Positions 26,110 through 34,306 of a stretch of DNA of 64,000 bases are shown here, piece after piece. Source of the stretch: Paracoccus aurantiacus. Its GTDB lineage: Bacteria; Pseudomonadota; Alphaproteobacteria; Rhodobacterales; Rhodobacteraceae. The translations under genes and the position numbers were made by a program. The first letter of the stretch is position 1; each line of letters starts with the position of its first letter. The notes below the pieces were generated by a model, which saw only the letters and a program-made list of their open reading frames with translations, did not search any database and was not told the origin of the DNA. The stretch lies in NCBI RefSeq assembly GCF_007993065.1, contig NZ_VOPL01000009.1, forward strand, positions 1 through 64,000, read 5' to 3'.

Positions 26110-27150
26110 TTACGCCGATTCGCGAAGAACCAGGCGCGCCGGTATGCGGCGGGAATCATGCGGCTCGTCCGGACGGCGCGGACGCTCGATCCGGCCAAGC
26201 AGGATGTCCACCGCCTCGCGCGCGATGCGCGGCACGTCCTGTTCGACCGTGGTCAGGCCGGGATGCAAGAACCTGGTCAAGGCGTCGTTGTCATGGCCCG
26301 CCAACCGGAAATCGCCGGCCTTGCCCTGCGGGAACAGGCCGAATTCATGCGCCGCCTTCAGCGCCCCAAGCGCCACCCGGTCATTCGCGCACAGGACACA
26401 GGCGCGGGTATGGCGCCCGGCAGCGAATTCGGCGCGCATCACCGACAGGCCGTGCGCTTCGAAATCCCAGCTATGCCCGGCAATATCGGCCGCGATGACG
26501 TGGGCCGGGCGGCCATGACGGACCATCGCGGCGCGATAGGCCTCGGTCCGTTCGACAGCGTTGATATTGACCTGCGGCATGGACAGAAAGACCGGGTCAT
26601 GGCCCGAACGGATCAGGTAATCGACCATAAGCCCGACGCTGTGTTCATTGTCATTGCCGACGAAATCGAACCCGTCCGCACTGCCCATTGCGCGCGAATC
26701 AATCAGCACCAGCGGCACATGCGCCTCTGCCCGGCGCAGCATCTCGCTATCGGAGGCGATCCCCAGAGGCGCGATCAGAATGCCGTCGACATTCATCGAG
26801 CGCAGCCTCTCAATGGCCCCGGCCTCGCGCAACGGCTCGTTATCCGAATTCTGAATGATGATCCGATAGTCACTTTGGCCGGCGGCGGCGTCGACGGCAT
26901 TGATAAGGCTGGTCTGGAAGATATCATTGAGATGCGGCACGACAACGCCGATCAGCCGCGTCCGCTTGCGGTTCAGGTTGCGGGCGAAGAAATTCGGAAC
27001 GTAATCGACGGCGCGCAGGCGTTCTTCGATCTTCAGGCGGGTGCCGCTGCGCACGCTGGCCGGGTCGTGGAAATAGCGCGACAGCGTCGGGCGCGAGATC
27101 TCGATCTCGGTGGCCAGTTCTTCCATCGTGCGGATGGTCTTCCTGCTCAT
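26110..27150 (-). CDS. LacI-family transcriptional regulator
   Basis: A 346-residue LacI-type regulator. HTH ELATEIEISRPTLSRYFHDP, then hinge ARNLNRKRTRLIGVVVPHL and an effector domain ending IPARLVLRESA. I start at 27150 (MSRKTIRT). It is the last gene of the SDR-aldolase-kinase unit, 10 bases after the FGGY kinase, and probably autoregulates that unit and the divergent importer through sites near 30.34 and 30.44 kb. Confidence 0.9.
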   Translation of the reverse strand: MSRKTIRTMEELATEIEISRPTLSRYFHDPASVRSGTRLKIEERLRAVDYVPNFFARNLNRKRTRLIGVVVPHLNDIFQTSLINAVDAAAGQSDYRIIIQNSDNEPLREAGAIERLRSMNVDGILIAPLGIASDSEMLRRAEAHVPLVLIDSRAMGSADGFDFVGNDNEHSVGLMVDYLIRSGHDPVFLSMPQVNINAVERTEAYRAAMVRHGRPAHVIAADIAGHSWDFEAHGLSVMRAEFAAGRHTRACVLCANDRVALGALKAAHEFGLFPQGKAGDFRLAGHDNDALTRFLHPGLTTVEQDVPRIAREAVDILLGRIERPRRPDEPHDSRRIPARLVLRESA

Positions 27151-27160
27151 TCCAGTCTCA

Positions 27161-28438
27161 TCATGATACTGGCCGGTCTTCCGGCCCGTCCAGCAAAGCG
27201 GCGACCTGATCGACGATGCTCTGTGCATATGTGCTCGACCGGGCCGGGAAGCGCCAGCCCTGACGCAGCGCCGCCATAAAGACCGGGTTTTTCGCAAAGG
27301 GACCTGTGACATGCAGCGGCCCGCTTGCGCCTATGGCATAAAGCCCGGCAAGCGCGTCGCGCGCCAGCAATCGGTCGACGGCGTCGGCAGCGCTTTCATC
27401 CGGACGCGTGGCCAGCCGCGCAGGAAGACAGTCACTGTCATGCAGCCCGAAGCGGCCGGTTTTGTCCTGATAAAGCGCCAATTCATCGGCCGGCCGGGCG
27501 GGCAGGTCTGTCCGCGAATGCCCGTCCAGCAAATCGGCGCGCGCCTTGCCGGCCATGATGCGGAAGTTCGGCACCAGCCGACCAAAAATATCAAGGCTTG
27601 CCATAATCCCCGGCCCCGGCGCCGGCATCTTTTCGACACCGATTGCGAAGCCGGCAAGCCATGTCCCCGTCGACATTGCCACCGAAGGCGCGCGCCTGCC
27701 CGACCCGGCATGCGGCACAAGCGCGAGGCTGCTGTCATGGGCGCCGACATGCACGCTGATCCCGTCGGGCAGACCGTAAGCGGCGGCAAGCGCGGGGCGG
27801 ATCGTTCCGGCAATGGCCGCGGCAGGCGCAATCGGCGGAAACAGACCCGACATGATCCGCGACATCGCCCCAACAGCCGGCTGCCCGGTCCGCAGCGACC
27901 ACAGATCGCTGTGGCTGGTGGCGTAGGAAATCTCGCTGAATGCATGCCCGGTCAGATACCACGTCCAGTATTGCGGCCAGAACAGCGCATGACGCGCCCG
28001 CGACAGTTCCTGCGCGTGGTGACGGGCCAGCCAGAAAAGCTGCGCGCCAAGGTTCAGCCCGCCGGGCATGCGCGGCGCGCCGGTTTCGGCGAAATCGGGG
28101 CGCTGGCGGTCATATTCCGCCGCCAGATCGTCCGGGCCGGCGTATTCGTAATCCATAACCGGCAAAGCCAACCCGACATCATCGACAACGGCCATGGTCG
28201 CGCCGTGGCCGATGATCAGGACCCGCAGCGCCGGTCGAACCCGCGCAAAATCGGCAAGCGCGCGCAGGATGAAATCGGCTATTCGGTCTGTGTCCAGATG
28301 CGGATAGGGAGGGCCGGGCAGCACGCGGTTTTCCATCGCCCTAATGTCCATCTCTTGCCGGGTGACAAGATCGGCAAGAATCGCGCGGCTGTTGGTCTTG
28401 CCGATATCGATGATGGCGATACGCTCAGCCTGTTCCAT
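27161..28438 (-). CDS. FGGY-family carbohydrate kinase (rhamnulokinase/fuculokinase-like)
   Basis: A 425-residue FGGY kinase. N-terminal AIIDIGKTNSRAILAD is the phosphate-1 motif with the GKTN variant seen in rhamnulokinase-like members; VHVGAHDSSLALVPH and MSTGTWLAGFAIG follow. It is somewhat short at the C-terminus compared with typical 480-500-residue members. It overlaps the class II aldolase gene by 14 bases, suggesting ketose phosphorylation followed by aldol cleavage. Confidence 0.85.
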   Translation of the reverse strand: MEQAERIAIIDIGKTNSRAILADLVTRQEMDIRAMENRVLPGPPYPHLDTDRIADFILRALADFARVRPALRVLIIGHGATMAVVDDVGLALPVMDYEYAGPDDLAAEYDRQRPDFAETGAPRMPGGLNLGAQLFWLARHHAQELSRARHALFWPQYWTWYLTGHAFSEISYATSHSDLWSLRTGQPAVGAMSRIMSGLFPPIAPAAAIAGTIRPALAAAYGLPDGISVHVGAHDSSLALVPHAGSGRRAPSVAMSTGTWLAGFAIGVEKMPAPGPGIMASLDIFGRLVPNFRIMAGKARADLLDGHSRTDLPARPADELALYQDKTGRFGLHDSDCLPARLATRPDESAADAVDRLLARDALAGLYAIGASGPLHVTGPFAKNPVFMAALRQGWRFPARSSTYAQSIVDQVAALLDGPEDRPVS

Positions 28439-29486
28439 CTGGCCCCCGGTTCATCGCCTGACGGTATTTCTCGGCATCCCAATTCAGCAATTCGGCGATC
28501 TCGGCCGGATCGAGGCGCCGCATCGGACCGCCGCCATTCATCACATGTCGCTTCAGCACGTGCACAAAGCCCGAAAGCAGTTCCTCTGTCCCGCGCATCG
28601 CGTCCGCGCGGATCAACGCGCCGAGGCCTTCGACCAGAACGATGGCATTCTGTGGCAGCTGTGCTTCCGCCAGCGCGCAAAGCCGTCGGGGCAGGTCGGG
28701 GCCGGGCGTCAGGATCGGGATAGATGGCCCGAAGAAAACGACGAAGTCCGGCGCGATGACACAATTCCCGGCATGCGCGCGCAGTTCGGGCCAGAACATA
28801 AGATCATTGCCGTCCGGTACCCGCGCGACCGAATAGCCGGTGCCGGCAAGCGACGGCCATGCGCCCCCGGGCGCAGCACGCCGCGAAGGGACTGGCCCGC
28901 CAAGCCGCTCTCGAACCTGCGAGAGCAGCGCCTCGGCTGCGGCAGGTGTATCGGCCTGCGCTATCAGACCATGATTGCCAAGAACGATAAGATCGGCCTC
29001 TGCCGCGCCGCTGTCGCGCAGGGCATTTGTCAGCGGAACACCCGGCTTCACATAGGGCTGCCAACGCCAGTTCAGCCCGGCCAGCCTGTCGTGCAACAGG
29101 TCGGCTGCATCGACGCGGATCGCCGCAGCGATGGTATCGACACAGTGAACATGCAGCACGCAACGCCCCGGCAACAGCGCATGAAACGGCGTCTCGACGG
29201 AAGCCCGCATCCCCGCAGGCCCGCCCGACAGCGTCGTTGCGGCGATATCGGTCTCGGCCAGTTCGCTGGCCATGACGCGCTCGCGCAGCGCCGCCAGATC
29301 GACCGGCACCATGATCGGGTGCGTATCCGCAGCGGCCAGCCAGTTGCCCGAGGCCTTGATCCACATGATCCGGCCATCTTTCAGCGAACTGTTTCCACCC
29401 GCCCCCTGAACCAGACCGATATCCAGCCCGATCCGCGCCGATACCGTCAGAAATTCCTGCCAAAGCGGGCCTTCGGGTTGCGTCAT
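28425..29486 (-). CDS. Class II aldolase/adducin-family protein (rhamnulose/fuculose-phosphate aldolase-like)
   Basis: A 353-residue protein with class II aldolase features: VQGAGGNSSLKDGRIMWIKA, zinc ligands in CVLHVHCVDTIAAAI, and a distal His in VLGNHGLIAQ. It is longer than stand-alone fuculose aldolases (about 215 residues) and resembles the N-terminal half of fused RhaD-type proteins, with the SDR encoded separately just upstream. I start at 29486 (MTQPEGPL), six bases after the SDR stop. It likely cleaves the phosphorylated ketose. Confidence 0.82.
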   Translation of the reverse strand: MTQPEGPLWQEFLTVSARIGLDIGLVQGAGGNSSLKDGRIMWIKASGNWLAAADTHPIMVPVDLAALRERVMASELAETDIAATTLSGGPAGMRASVETPFHALLPGRCVLHVHCVDTIAAAIRVDAADLLHDRLAGLNWRWQPYVKPGVPLTNALRDSGAAEADLIVLGNHGLIAQADTPAAAEALLSQVRERLGGPVPSRRAAPGGAWPSLAGTGYSVARVPDGNDLMFWPELRAHAGNCVIAPDFVVFFGPSIPILTPGPDLPRRLCALAEAQLPQNAIVLVEGLGALIRADAMRGTEELLSGFVHVLKRHVMNGGGPMRRLDPAEIAELLNWDAEKYRQAMNRGPDGTG

Positions 29487-29491
29487 ATCTG

Positions 29492-30265
29492 TCACCAGCA
29501 GGTATAACCCGCGTCGGCCGAGACGATGGCCCCGGTCATCAGGCTGGACGCGTCGGACGCCAGAAACAGCACGACCGAGGCGATTTCGTCCGGCCGACCC
29601 AGCCGGTGCATCGGCGTCATGTCCAGCCAGATCCGCTCCATCTCGGGGATGTCCTTCAGCACCCGACTGACCAGTTCCGTCTCGATCACCGTTGGCGCGA
29701 CCGCGTTGACCCGCACCCCGCGCCCGCCCCATTCGGCGGCCAGCGATTTCGTCAGATGATGCACCCCGGCCTTCGAGGCGTTGTAAAAGCTTTGTTCCTG
29801 CGGCTTGTTGACGATAATCCCCGACATCGAGCCCATATTGACGATCGACCCGCACCCGCGCTCCAGCATCCGCCGTCCGAAACTGCGCGCGCAGAAGAAG
29901 ACCCCGTCCAGATTGACCGCCATATGCCGCCGCCAGTGATCGTCGGAGCAGGTTTCGGCGGGTGTGTTCGACTGCACGATTCCGGCATTGTTGACCAGGA
30001 TATCGACGCCGCCCTCTGCTTCCAGCGATTCGGCAAGCGCCTCGACATCGGAGCTGTCCGTCACGTCCAGTCGGCGGGACATGGCCTTGCCGCCAGCCGA
30101 TATAATAGCCGCCACCTTCTGTTCGGCCGCAGGCAGATCCAGATCGGCGATCACCACCGTCGCGCCCGCCTCGGACAGGGCATCAGCACAGGCCGCTCCG
30201 ATTCCCTGCGCCGCGCCGGTAACAACCGCCAGCCGCCCCGTCAGGTCGAGTTTCTGCAAATACAT
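29492..30265 (-). CDS. Short-chain dehydrogenase/reductase
   Basis: A 257-residue classical SDR: VVTGAAQGIGAACADALSEA, DILVNNAGIV, catalytic MGSMSG ... FYNASKAG (Ser, Tyr, Lys). The start at 30265 (MYLQKLDLTG) follows a weak ribosome-binding site. It is the first gene of the leftward unit with class II aldolase and FGGY kinase. A sugar alcohol or lactaldehyde-type oxidoreduction is a reasonable guess from that context. Confidence 0.88.
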   Translation of the reverse strand: MYLQKLDLTGRLAVVTGAAQGIGAACADALSEAGATVVIADLDLPAAEQKVAAIISAGGKAMSRRLDVTDSSDVEALAESLEAEGGVDILVNNAGIVQSNTPAETCSDDHWRRHMAVNLDGVFFCARSFGRRMLERGCGSIVNMGSMSGIIVNKPQEQSFYNASKAGVHHLTKSLAAEWGGRGVRVNAVAPTVIETELVSRVLKDIPEMERIWLDMTPMHRLGRPDEIASVVLFLASDASSLMTGAIVSADAGYTCW

Positions 30266-30334
30266 CAAGCACCTCCCGATACTTCTCGCCAGCTTGCCGG
30301 CAGCCTCCACGTCGTCCGACACTCCTTCTTTTTC

Positions 30335-30348
30335 TTTACACGCGTTAA
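30335..30348. promoter_or_regulatory. Candidate LacI operator, site 1
   Basis: TTTACACGCGTTAA with a central ACGCGT, 70 bases upstream of the leftward SDR start. Preceded by TTTC it resembles site 2 on the other side of the gap (TTTC-TTTAC-N2-GCGT). Both are in the divergent region between the two halves of this sugar unit. Confidence 0.45.
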
Positions 30349-30431
30349 TTCTTGGATGGCAATGCTGCCGTTATCAGTGCCGGAGATCTGCGGCAAATCG
30401 CCCAAACAATAAATTTCTGTAAAATTTTTCT

Positions 30432-30443
30432 TTACGTGCGTAA
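30432..30443. promoter_or_regulatory. Candidate LacI operator, site 2
   Basis: TTACG-TG-CGTAA is a perfect 5-bp inverted repeat with a 2-base centre, about 90 bases upstream of the rightward SDR start. The shared flank TTTCTTTAC with site 1 suggests the same regulator, presumably the LacI protein at 26110-27150. Confidence 0.5.
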
Positions 30444-30531
30444 TGATTGATGCCAGCCTCTCATGCAAGGAAGGTCGGCGCGCGCTTTCTGGGCGTCGCA
30501 CCGGTTCAGCGGATGAACCTTGGGAGGGGTC

Positions 30532-31257
30532 ATGTCCGAGATCAGAGACAAGGTCGCGCTGATCACCGGCGCGAGTTCCGGGATCGGCCTTGCCACGGCC
30601 AAGGCGCTTGCCGCCACCGGCGCGAAGGTCGCCTTGGTTGCGCGCTCTGCCGACAAGCTGGAAGCGGCGGCGAAGGGGATCGGTCCCAGTGCCGTGGCGA
30701 TCACCGCCGATCTGACCACACCCGGTGCCTCGTCCGAGTTGCTGGACAAGGTCGCGCGAAAACTTGGCCCGGTTGACATTCTGATGGCGAATGCCGGGAT
30801 CTATCTGGCCGGCGATCTGGTCGAAAACGATCCTGAGGATATCGACCGCGTGTTGCAGACGAATATCGGGGCCGTCTTCCAGATCGTGCGCGCCGCCCTG
30901 CCCGGCATGATCGAACGCGGCAGCGGCGATATACTGATCACCAGCTCGGTCGCAGGCCATCAGGCGATCCCGTGGGAACCGGTCTATTCGGCATCCAAAC
31001 ATGCCGTGCAGTCCTTCGCGCATGGGTTACGCCAGCAGGTCGGCGCGCAGAATATCCGCGTTCAGGCCATTGCGCCCGGTATCGTGCTCAACGACCTCTG
31101 GGGCATATCCGATCCGGCCGAAATCGACGCCAAGGCAGCGACCGGCGAGGGGCTTCGCTCAGAAGACGTGGCCGATGCCGCGATGTTCATGCTTACCCGC
31201 CCGCGGAACGTGACAATTCGCGATCTGGTCATCTTGCCACGCGCGCAACCTATCTGA
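30532..31257 (+). CDS. Short-chain dehydrogenase/reductase
   Basis: A 241-residue SDR: LITGASSGIGLATAKALAAT, MANAG in place of NNAG, and catalytic SSVAG ... VYSASKHAV. The start at 30532 is set by GGGAGGGG immediately upstream; an in-frame TTG overlaps that site and is unlikely. Unlike most SDRs it lacks the C-terminal DGG motif and ends in LVILPRAQPI, as in YdfG-type reductases. It precedes the third CUT2 importer and may oxidise the imported polyol. Confidence 0.87.
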   Translation: MSEIRDKVALITGASSGIGLATAKALAATGAKVALVARSADKLEAAAKGIGPSAVAITADLTTPGASSELLDKVARKLGPVDILMANAGIYLAGDLVENDPEDIDRVLQTNIGAVFQIVRAALPGMIERGSGDILITSSVAGHQAIPWEPVYSASKHAVQSFAHGLRQQVGAQNIRVQAIAPGIVLNDLWGISDPAEIDAKAATGEGLRSEDVADAAMFMLTRPRNVTIRDLVILPRAQPI

Positions 31258-31285
31258 ACCCGGCGCCATGCCCGGACGCAGAATG

Positions 31286-31312
31286 ATCGCCGCCGGAGGA
31301 GTGAGCGGCGAT
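31286..31312 (+). repeat. Hairpin between SDR and binding-protein genes
   Basis: ATCGCCGC (31286-31293) and GCGGCGAT (31305-31312) make an 8-bp stem with an 11-base loop, 29 bases after the SDR stop. No T-run follows. It may uncouple importer expression from the SDR gene. Confidence 0.45.
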
Positions 31313-31357
31313 TGACCGAAGGCTCAAACCGAGCCGCCAGACAGGAGGAGAATATAC

Positions 31358-32332
31358 ATGAAGAAGATCATCGCGAGCATTGCCCTCGCAGCGGCCATCG
31401 GCAGCGGTTCTGCGGCCCTTGCGCAAGACGAGGATATCACCATTGCGCTGGTTCCCGGCCTGACCACTGATGCGTTCTATATCACCATGAACCGGGGCGC
31501 GCAGGTCGCCGCCGAAGCGCTCGGCATCACGGTCGAGTTTCAAGGGGCCGAGGAATTCGACCCGGTCCTGCAGACCCCGGTCCTTGACGCGGTGATCGCG
31601 CGCGGACCCGACGCGATCCTGGTCGCGCCGACCGACAGCACACAGATGATCGAGCCGCTGCGCCGTGCCTCGGATGCCGGAATTCCGATCATTACCGTCG
31701 ACACCTTCATCGACGACGGCAGCTATCAGGACGGCTCAGGCGATGGCGATTTCCCGCTGGCCTATATCGCGTCTGACAATATCGGCGGCGGACGCATGGC
31801 GGCCCGCGCCATGGCCGAGGCGATCGGGGGTGAAGGCGCGGTCTATGTGTCAAACCTGCGCCCCGGTATCTCAACCACGGATCAGCGCGAGGAAGGCTTC
31901 AAGGCCGAAATGGCCGAGAATTTCCCCGACATTCAGGTGCTCGATACCCAGTATAACGAAAACGACGCCTCGCTTGCCGCATCGCAGTTCCAGGCGGTCC
32001 TGGCGCGCAACCCCGAAGTGAAGGGTGTCTTCGGGGCCAATCTGTTCTCTGCGCTCGGCGCCGGCAATGGCGTCGAAAGCGCCGGCAAATCCGAAGATGT
32101 GACCGTGATCGCCTTCGATGCGCCCGGCTCTATCGTGAACAACATCTCTTCGGGTCTTGTCGATGCGGCCATCGCGCAGCATCCTGCCGAGATCGGCTAT
32201 TTCGGCGTCATGGCCGCCTATGCTCATCTTAAAGGCGAATCCATTCCGACCACCATCGGCACCGGCTTCACCGTGATCGACGCCGAAAATGTCGATGACG
32301 AAGCCACGCAGAAATTCATCTATTCGGAATGA
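31358..32332 (+). CDS. Sugar ABC transporter substrate-binding protein
   Basis: A 324-residue periplasmic binding protein. Signal peptide MKKIIASIALAAAIG with cleavage after ALAQ; mature start DITIALVPGLTTDAFYITMN, then GPDAILVAPTD, which is the CUT2 receptor pattern. ATGA overlap to the permease. Preceded by AGGAGGAG. The ligand is unknown; the LacI-controlled kinase and aldolase opposite suggest a ketose, deoxysugar or polyol. Confidence 0.9.
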   Translation: MKKIIASIALAAAIGSGSAALAQDEDITIALVPGLTTDAFYITMNRGAQVAAEALGITVEFQGAEEFDPVLQTPVLDAVIARGPDAILVAPTDSTQMIEPLRRASDAGIPIITVDTFIDDGSYQDGSGDGDFPLAYIASDNIGGGRMAARAMAEAIGGEGAVYVSNLRPGISTTDQREEGFKAEMAENFPDIQVLDTQYNENDASLAASQFQAVLARNPEVKGVFGANLFSALGAGNGVESAGKSEDVTVIAFDAPGSIVNNISSGLVDAAIAQHPAEIGYFGVMAAYAHLKGESIPTTIGTGFTVIDAENVDDEATQKFIYSE

Positions 32333-33342
32333 CCATGGAAAACGTGGCACAGAACAAGGGGACTTCATTCGTGAAGTCCCTGCTGAACGCCTGGTCCTGG
32401 CTGTTCCTGATCCTGATTCTGGGCTTTTTCGAAATCTACGCCCAGATCGAAACCGGCAACACCTTCCTGTTCCGGGTCTATAACCTTCAATCCATCGCCG
32501 TTGCCGCCTCGCAGATATTGCTGCTGGCACTTGGGTTAACGCTGGTCATCGTGGCCGGACATATCGACCTGTCCATCGCGTTCTCATCCGGGCTGGCATC
32601 GGTCGTGATCGCGCTTGTGATCAGGGCTGCGGGGCCGGATGCGGGCTGGATGATCGTGCTGTTGGCGACCGTCGCGGGGCTGTTGTCGGCGGCGCTTGTC
32701 GGCATCGTCAATGGCTGGCTGGTCGCCTATCTCAGCGTGCCCAGCTTCATCGGCACGCTTGGCACTTACGGGGTCGCGCGCGGTGTCGCGCTGATCATCG
32801 CGGGCGGGGCGGTCGTGTCGATCCGCAACAGCTATGCGCGGGATCTGGGCAACAGCAATATCCTGGGCTTTCCGATCCCGCTTGTCGCCGCCATGGTGCT
32901 GGCACTGGTGTGCCACTACGTGCTGAAACACACGCGTTTCGGCGCCCACACCTATGCACTCGGCGCCAACCCCGCCTCGGTCGAGCGGGCTGGCGTCGAT
33001 GTGAAACGCCACCTGATCATTCTTTTCGTGATATCCGCACTGACCGCCGGGATGGGCGGTTTGATCTATACCTTCCGCTTTTCCGCCGGGGCCGCCAACT
33101 CGGGCGAGCCGATCCTGCTTTACGCTGTGGCCGCTGTCTTCATTGGCGGCGCGTCGCTGACGGGTGGGCAAGGCACGATCACCGGCACCGTGATCGGCGC
33201 CTTCATCATCGCTGTGATCCAGTTCGGCTTGGTCTTCTCGGGCCTGCCGCCATATTGGCAATTCGTCGCCGTGGGTCTGGTCATTATCATCGCGGTTCTG
33301 GTGGATCAGTCAAAGGATCGCATCGTGGGGGGCAAGGCATGA
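32329..33342 (+). CDS. Sugar ABC transporter permease (CUT2)
   Basis: A 337-residue inner-membrane permease. Family signature VAGHIDLSIAFSSGLA and GGASLTGGQGTITGTVIG, with many hydrophobic helices. The ATG at 32329 overlaps the binding-protein stop (ATGA); a second ATG two codons later is equally usable. It overlaps the ATPase gene by another ATGA, so the three importer genes are translationally coupled. Confidence 0.9.
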   Translation: MTMENVAQNKGTSFVKSLLNAWSWLFLILILGFFEIYAQIETGNTFLFRVYNLQSIAVAASQILLLALGLTLVIVAGHIDLSIAFSSGLASVVIALVIRAAGPDAGWMIVLLATVAGLLSAALVGIVNGWLVAYLSVPSFIGTLGTYGVARGVALIIAGGAVVSIRNSYARDLGNSNILGFPIPLVAAMVLALVCHYVLKHTRFGAHTYALGANPASVERAGVDVKRHLIILFVISALTAGMGGLIYTFRFSAGAANSGEPILLYAVAAVFIGGASLTGGQGTITGTVIGAFIIAVIQFGLVFSGLPPYWQFVAVGLVIIIAVLVDQSKDRIVGGKA

Positions 33343-34079
33343 CGGCACTTCTGAAAGTCGACGGTCTCAAGAAGCGCTTCGGCGGGAACGAGGCGGTGAA
33401 GAATGTCACCTTCACCCTGAACGAAGGCGAGTGCGTCGTGCTGGCCGGCGATAACGGCGCGGGAAAGTCCACCGTCATCAAGATGATCTCGGGCGTCTAT
33501 CAGCCGACCGAGGGCGCCGTCTATCTGCGCGACGAAAAGCTGACCGGCAGAAGCCCCGAGGCCGTTCGCAGCGCCGGGATAGAGACGATCTATCAGGACC
33601 TCGCCTTGGCCGATAATCTCGATCCGGGGCTGAACCTGTATCTCGGGCGCGAACGGGTGGTGAAGAGATTGGGCCTGCCCTTCCTCGACCGCAAGACCAT
33701 GCGCAATGATGCCGTCGAGGTAATGAAAAGCCTGGGTATTGTCGTGCCCGACCCTGCAGCGCCAGTGCGAGAGATGTCGGGCGGGCAGCGTCAGGCGATC
33801 GCTATTGCCCGTGCAATTCACTGGCAGGCCCGGCTGGTCATCATGGACGAGCCGACCGCTGCGCTTGGCGTACCCGAGCAGCGAGAGGTCATGGCGCTGA
33901 TCCACAGGCTGAAGGCAAAAGGGGTCGGGATCATCCTGATCTCGCATAACCTGCCCGATATCTTTGCCGCCGCCGACCGCATCATCGTGCTGGCCCGCGG
34001 GGTGGTCGCCGGCGAACGCCGCCCGGCCGAGACCAATGACGAGGAAATCGTTCGCATGATGATGGGCGCGACGCTTTAG
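33339..34079 (+). CDS. Sugar ABC transporter ATP-binding protein (single domain)
   Basis: A 246-residue ATPase: Walker A AGDNGAGKST, signature MSGGQRQA, Walker B LVIMDEPTAALG, switch His in ISHN. Like the first importer in this window it is a single-domain CUT2 ATPase, unlike the tandem ATPase of the erythritol system. It ends the importer operon; the DhaK-DhaL kinase follows after a 227-base gap. Confidence 0.9.
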   Translation: MTALLKVDGLKKRFGGNEAVKNVTFTLNEGECVVLAGDNGAGKSTVIKMISGVYQPTEGAVYLRDEKLTGRSPEAVRSAGIETIYQDLALADNLDPGLNLYLGRERVVKRLGLPFLDRKTMRNDAVEVMKSLGIVVPDPAAPVREMSGGQRQAIAIARAIHWQARLVIMDEPTAALGVPEQREVMALIHRLKAKGVGIILISHNLPDIFAAADRIIVLARGVVAGERRPAETNDEEIVRMMMGATL

Positions 34080-34104
34080 CGCCTGTCTCTCGCCATGTGC
34101 AAAA

Positions 34105-34190
34105 GGGATTTGTCGTAAACTTCTGCGCCAGGGACAATCAGCCGGGCCACGACACGGTCTGTCCAACCACAGAAGTTTGCGACGGAACCC
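34105..34190. mobile_element. Short element with IS6-like terminal inverted repeats (MITE-like)
   Basis: The ends GGGATTTGTCGTAAACTTCTG's first 14 matching bases GTCGTAAACTTCTG (34112-34125) and CAGAAGTTTGCGAC (34170-34183) are inverted with one mismatch; extended to 21 bases per arm (34105-34125, 34170-34190) 17 match. The outer end GGGTTCCGTCGCAAA resembles IS6-family ends. The 44-base interior codes for nothing. No 8-bp target duplication is visible, so it may be an old deletion derivative. Confidence 0.45.
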
Positions 34191-34306
34191 GCGCTTGCCG
34201 CAATCGGCCATTTGATACGACGACACCGCATGCGACTTGCGTGATGCGGAATTGGCAAATCAGGCCCATTACAGCAAGATCGCACTGACAAGCGAAAGGA
34301 TCTGCC

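Noticed and set aside
27311-28723. A 470-codon plus-strand frame
   Set aside because: Antisense to the FGGY kinase and class II aldolase; composition typical of a shadow frame.
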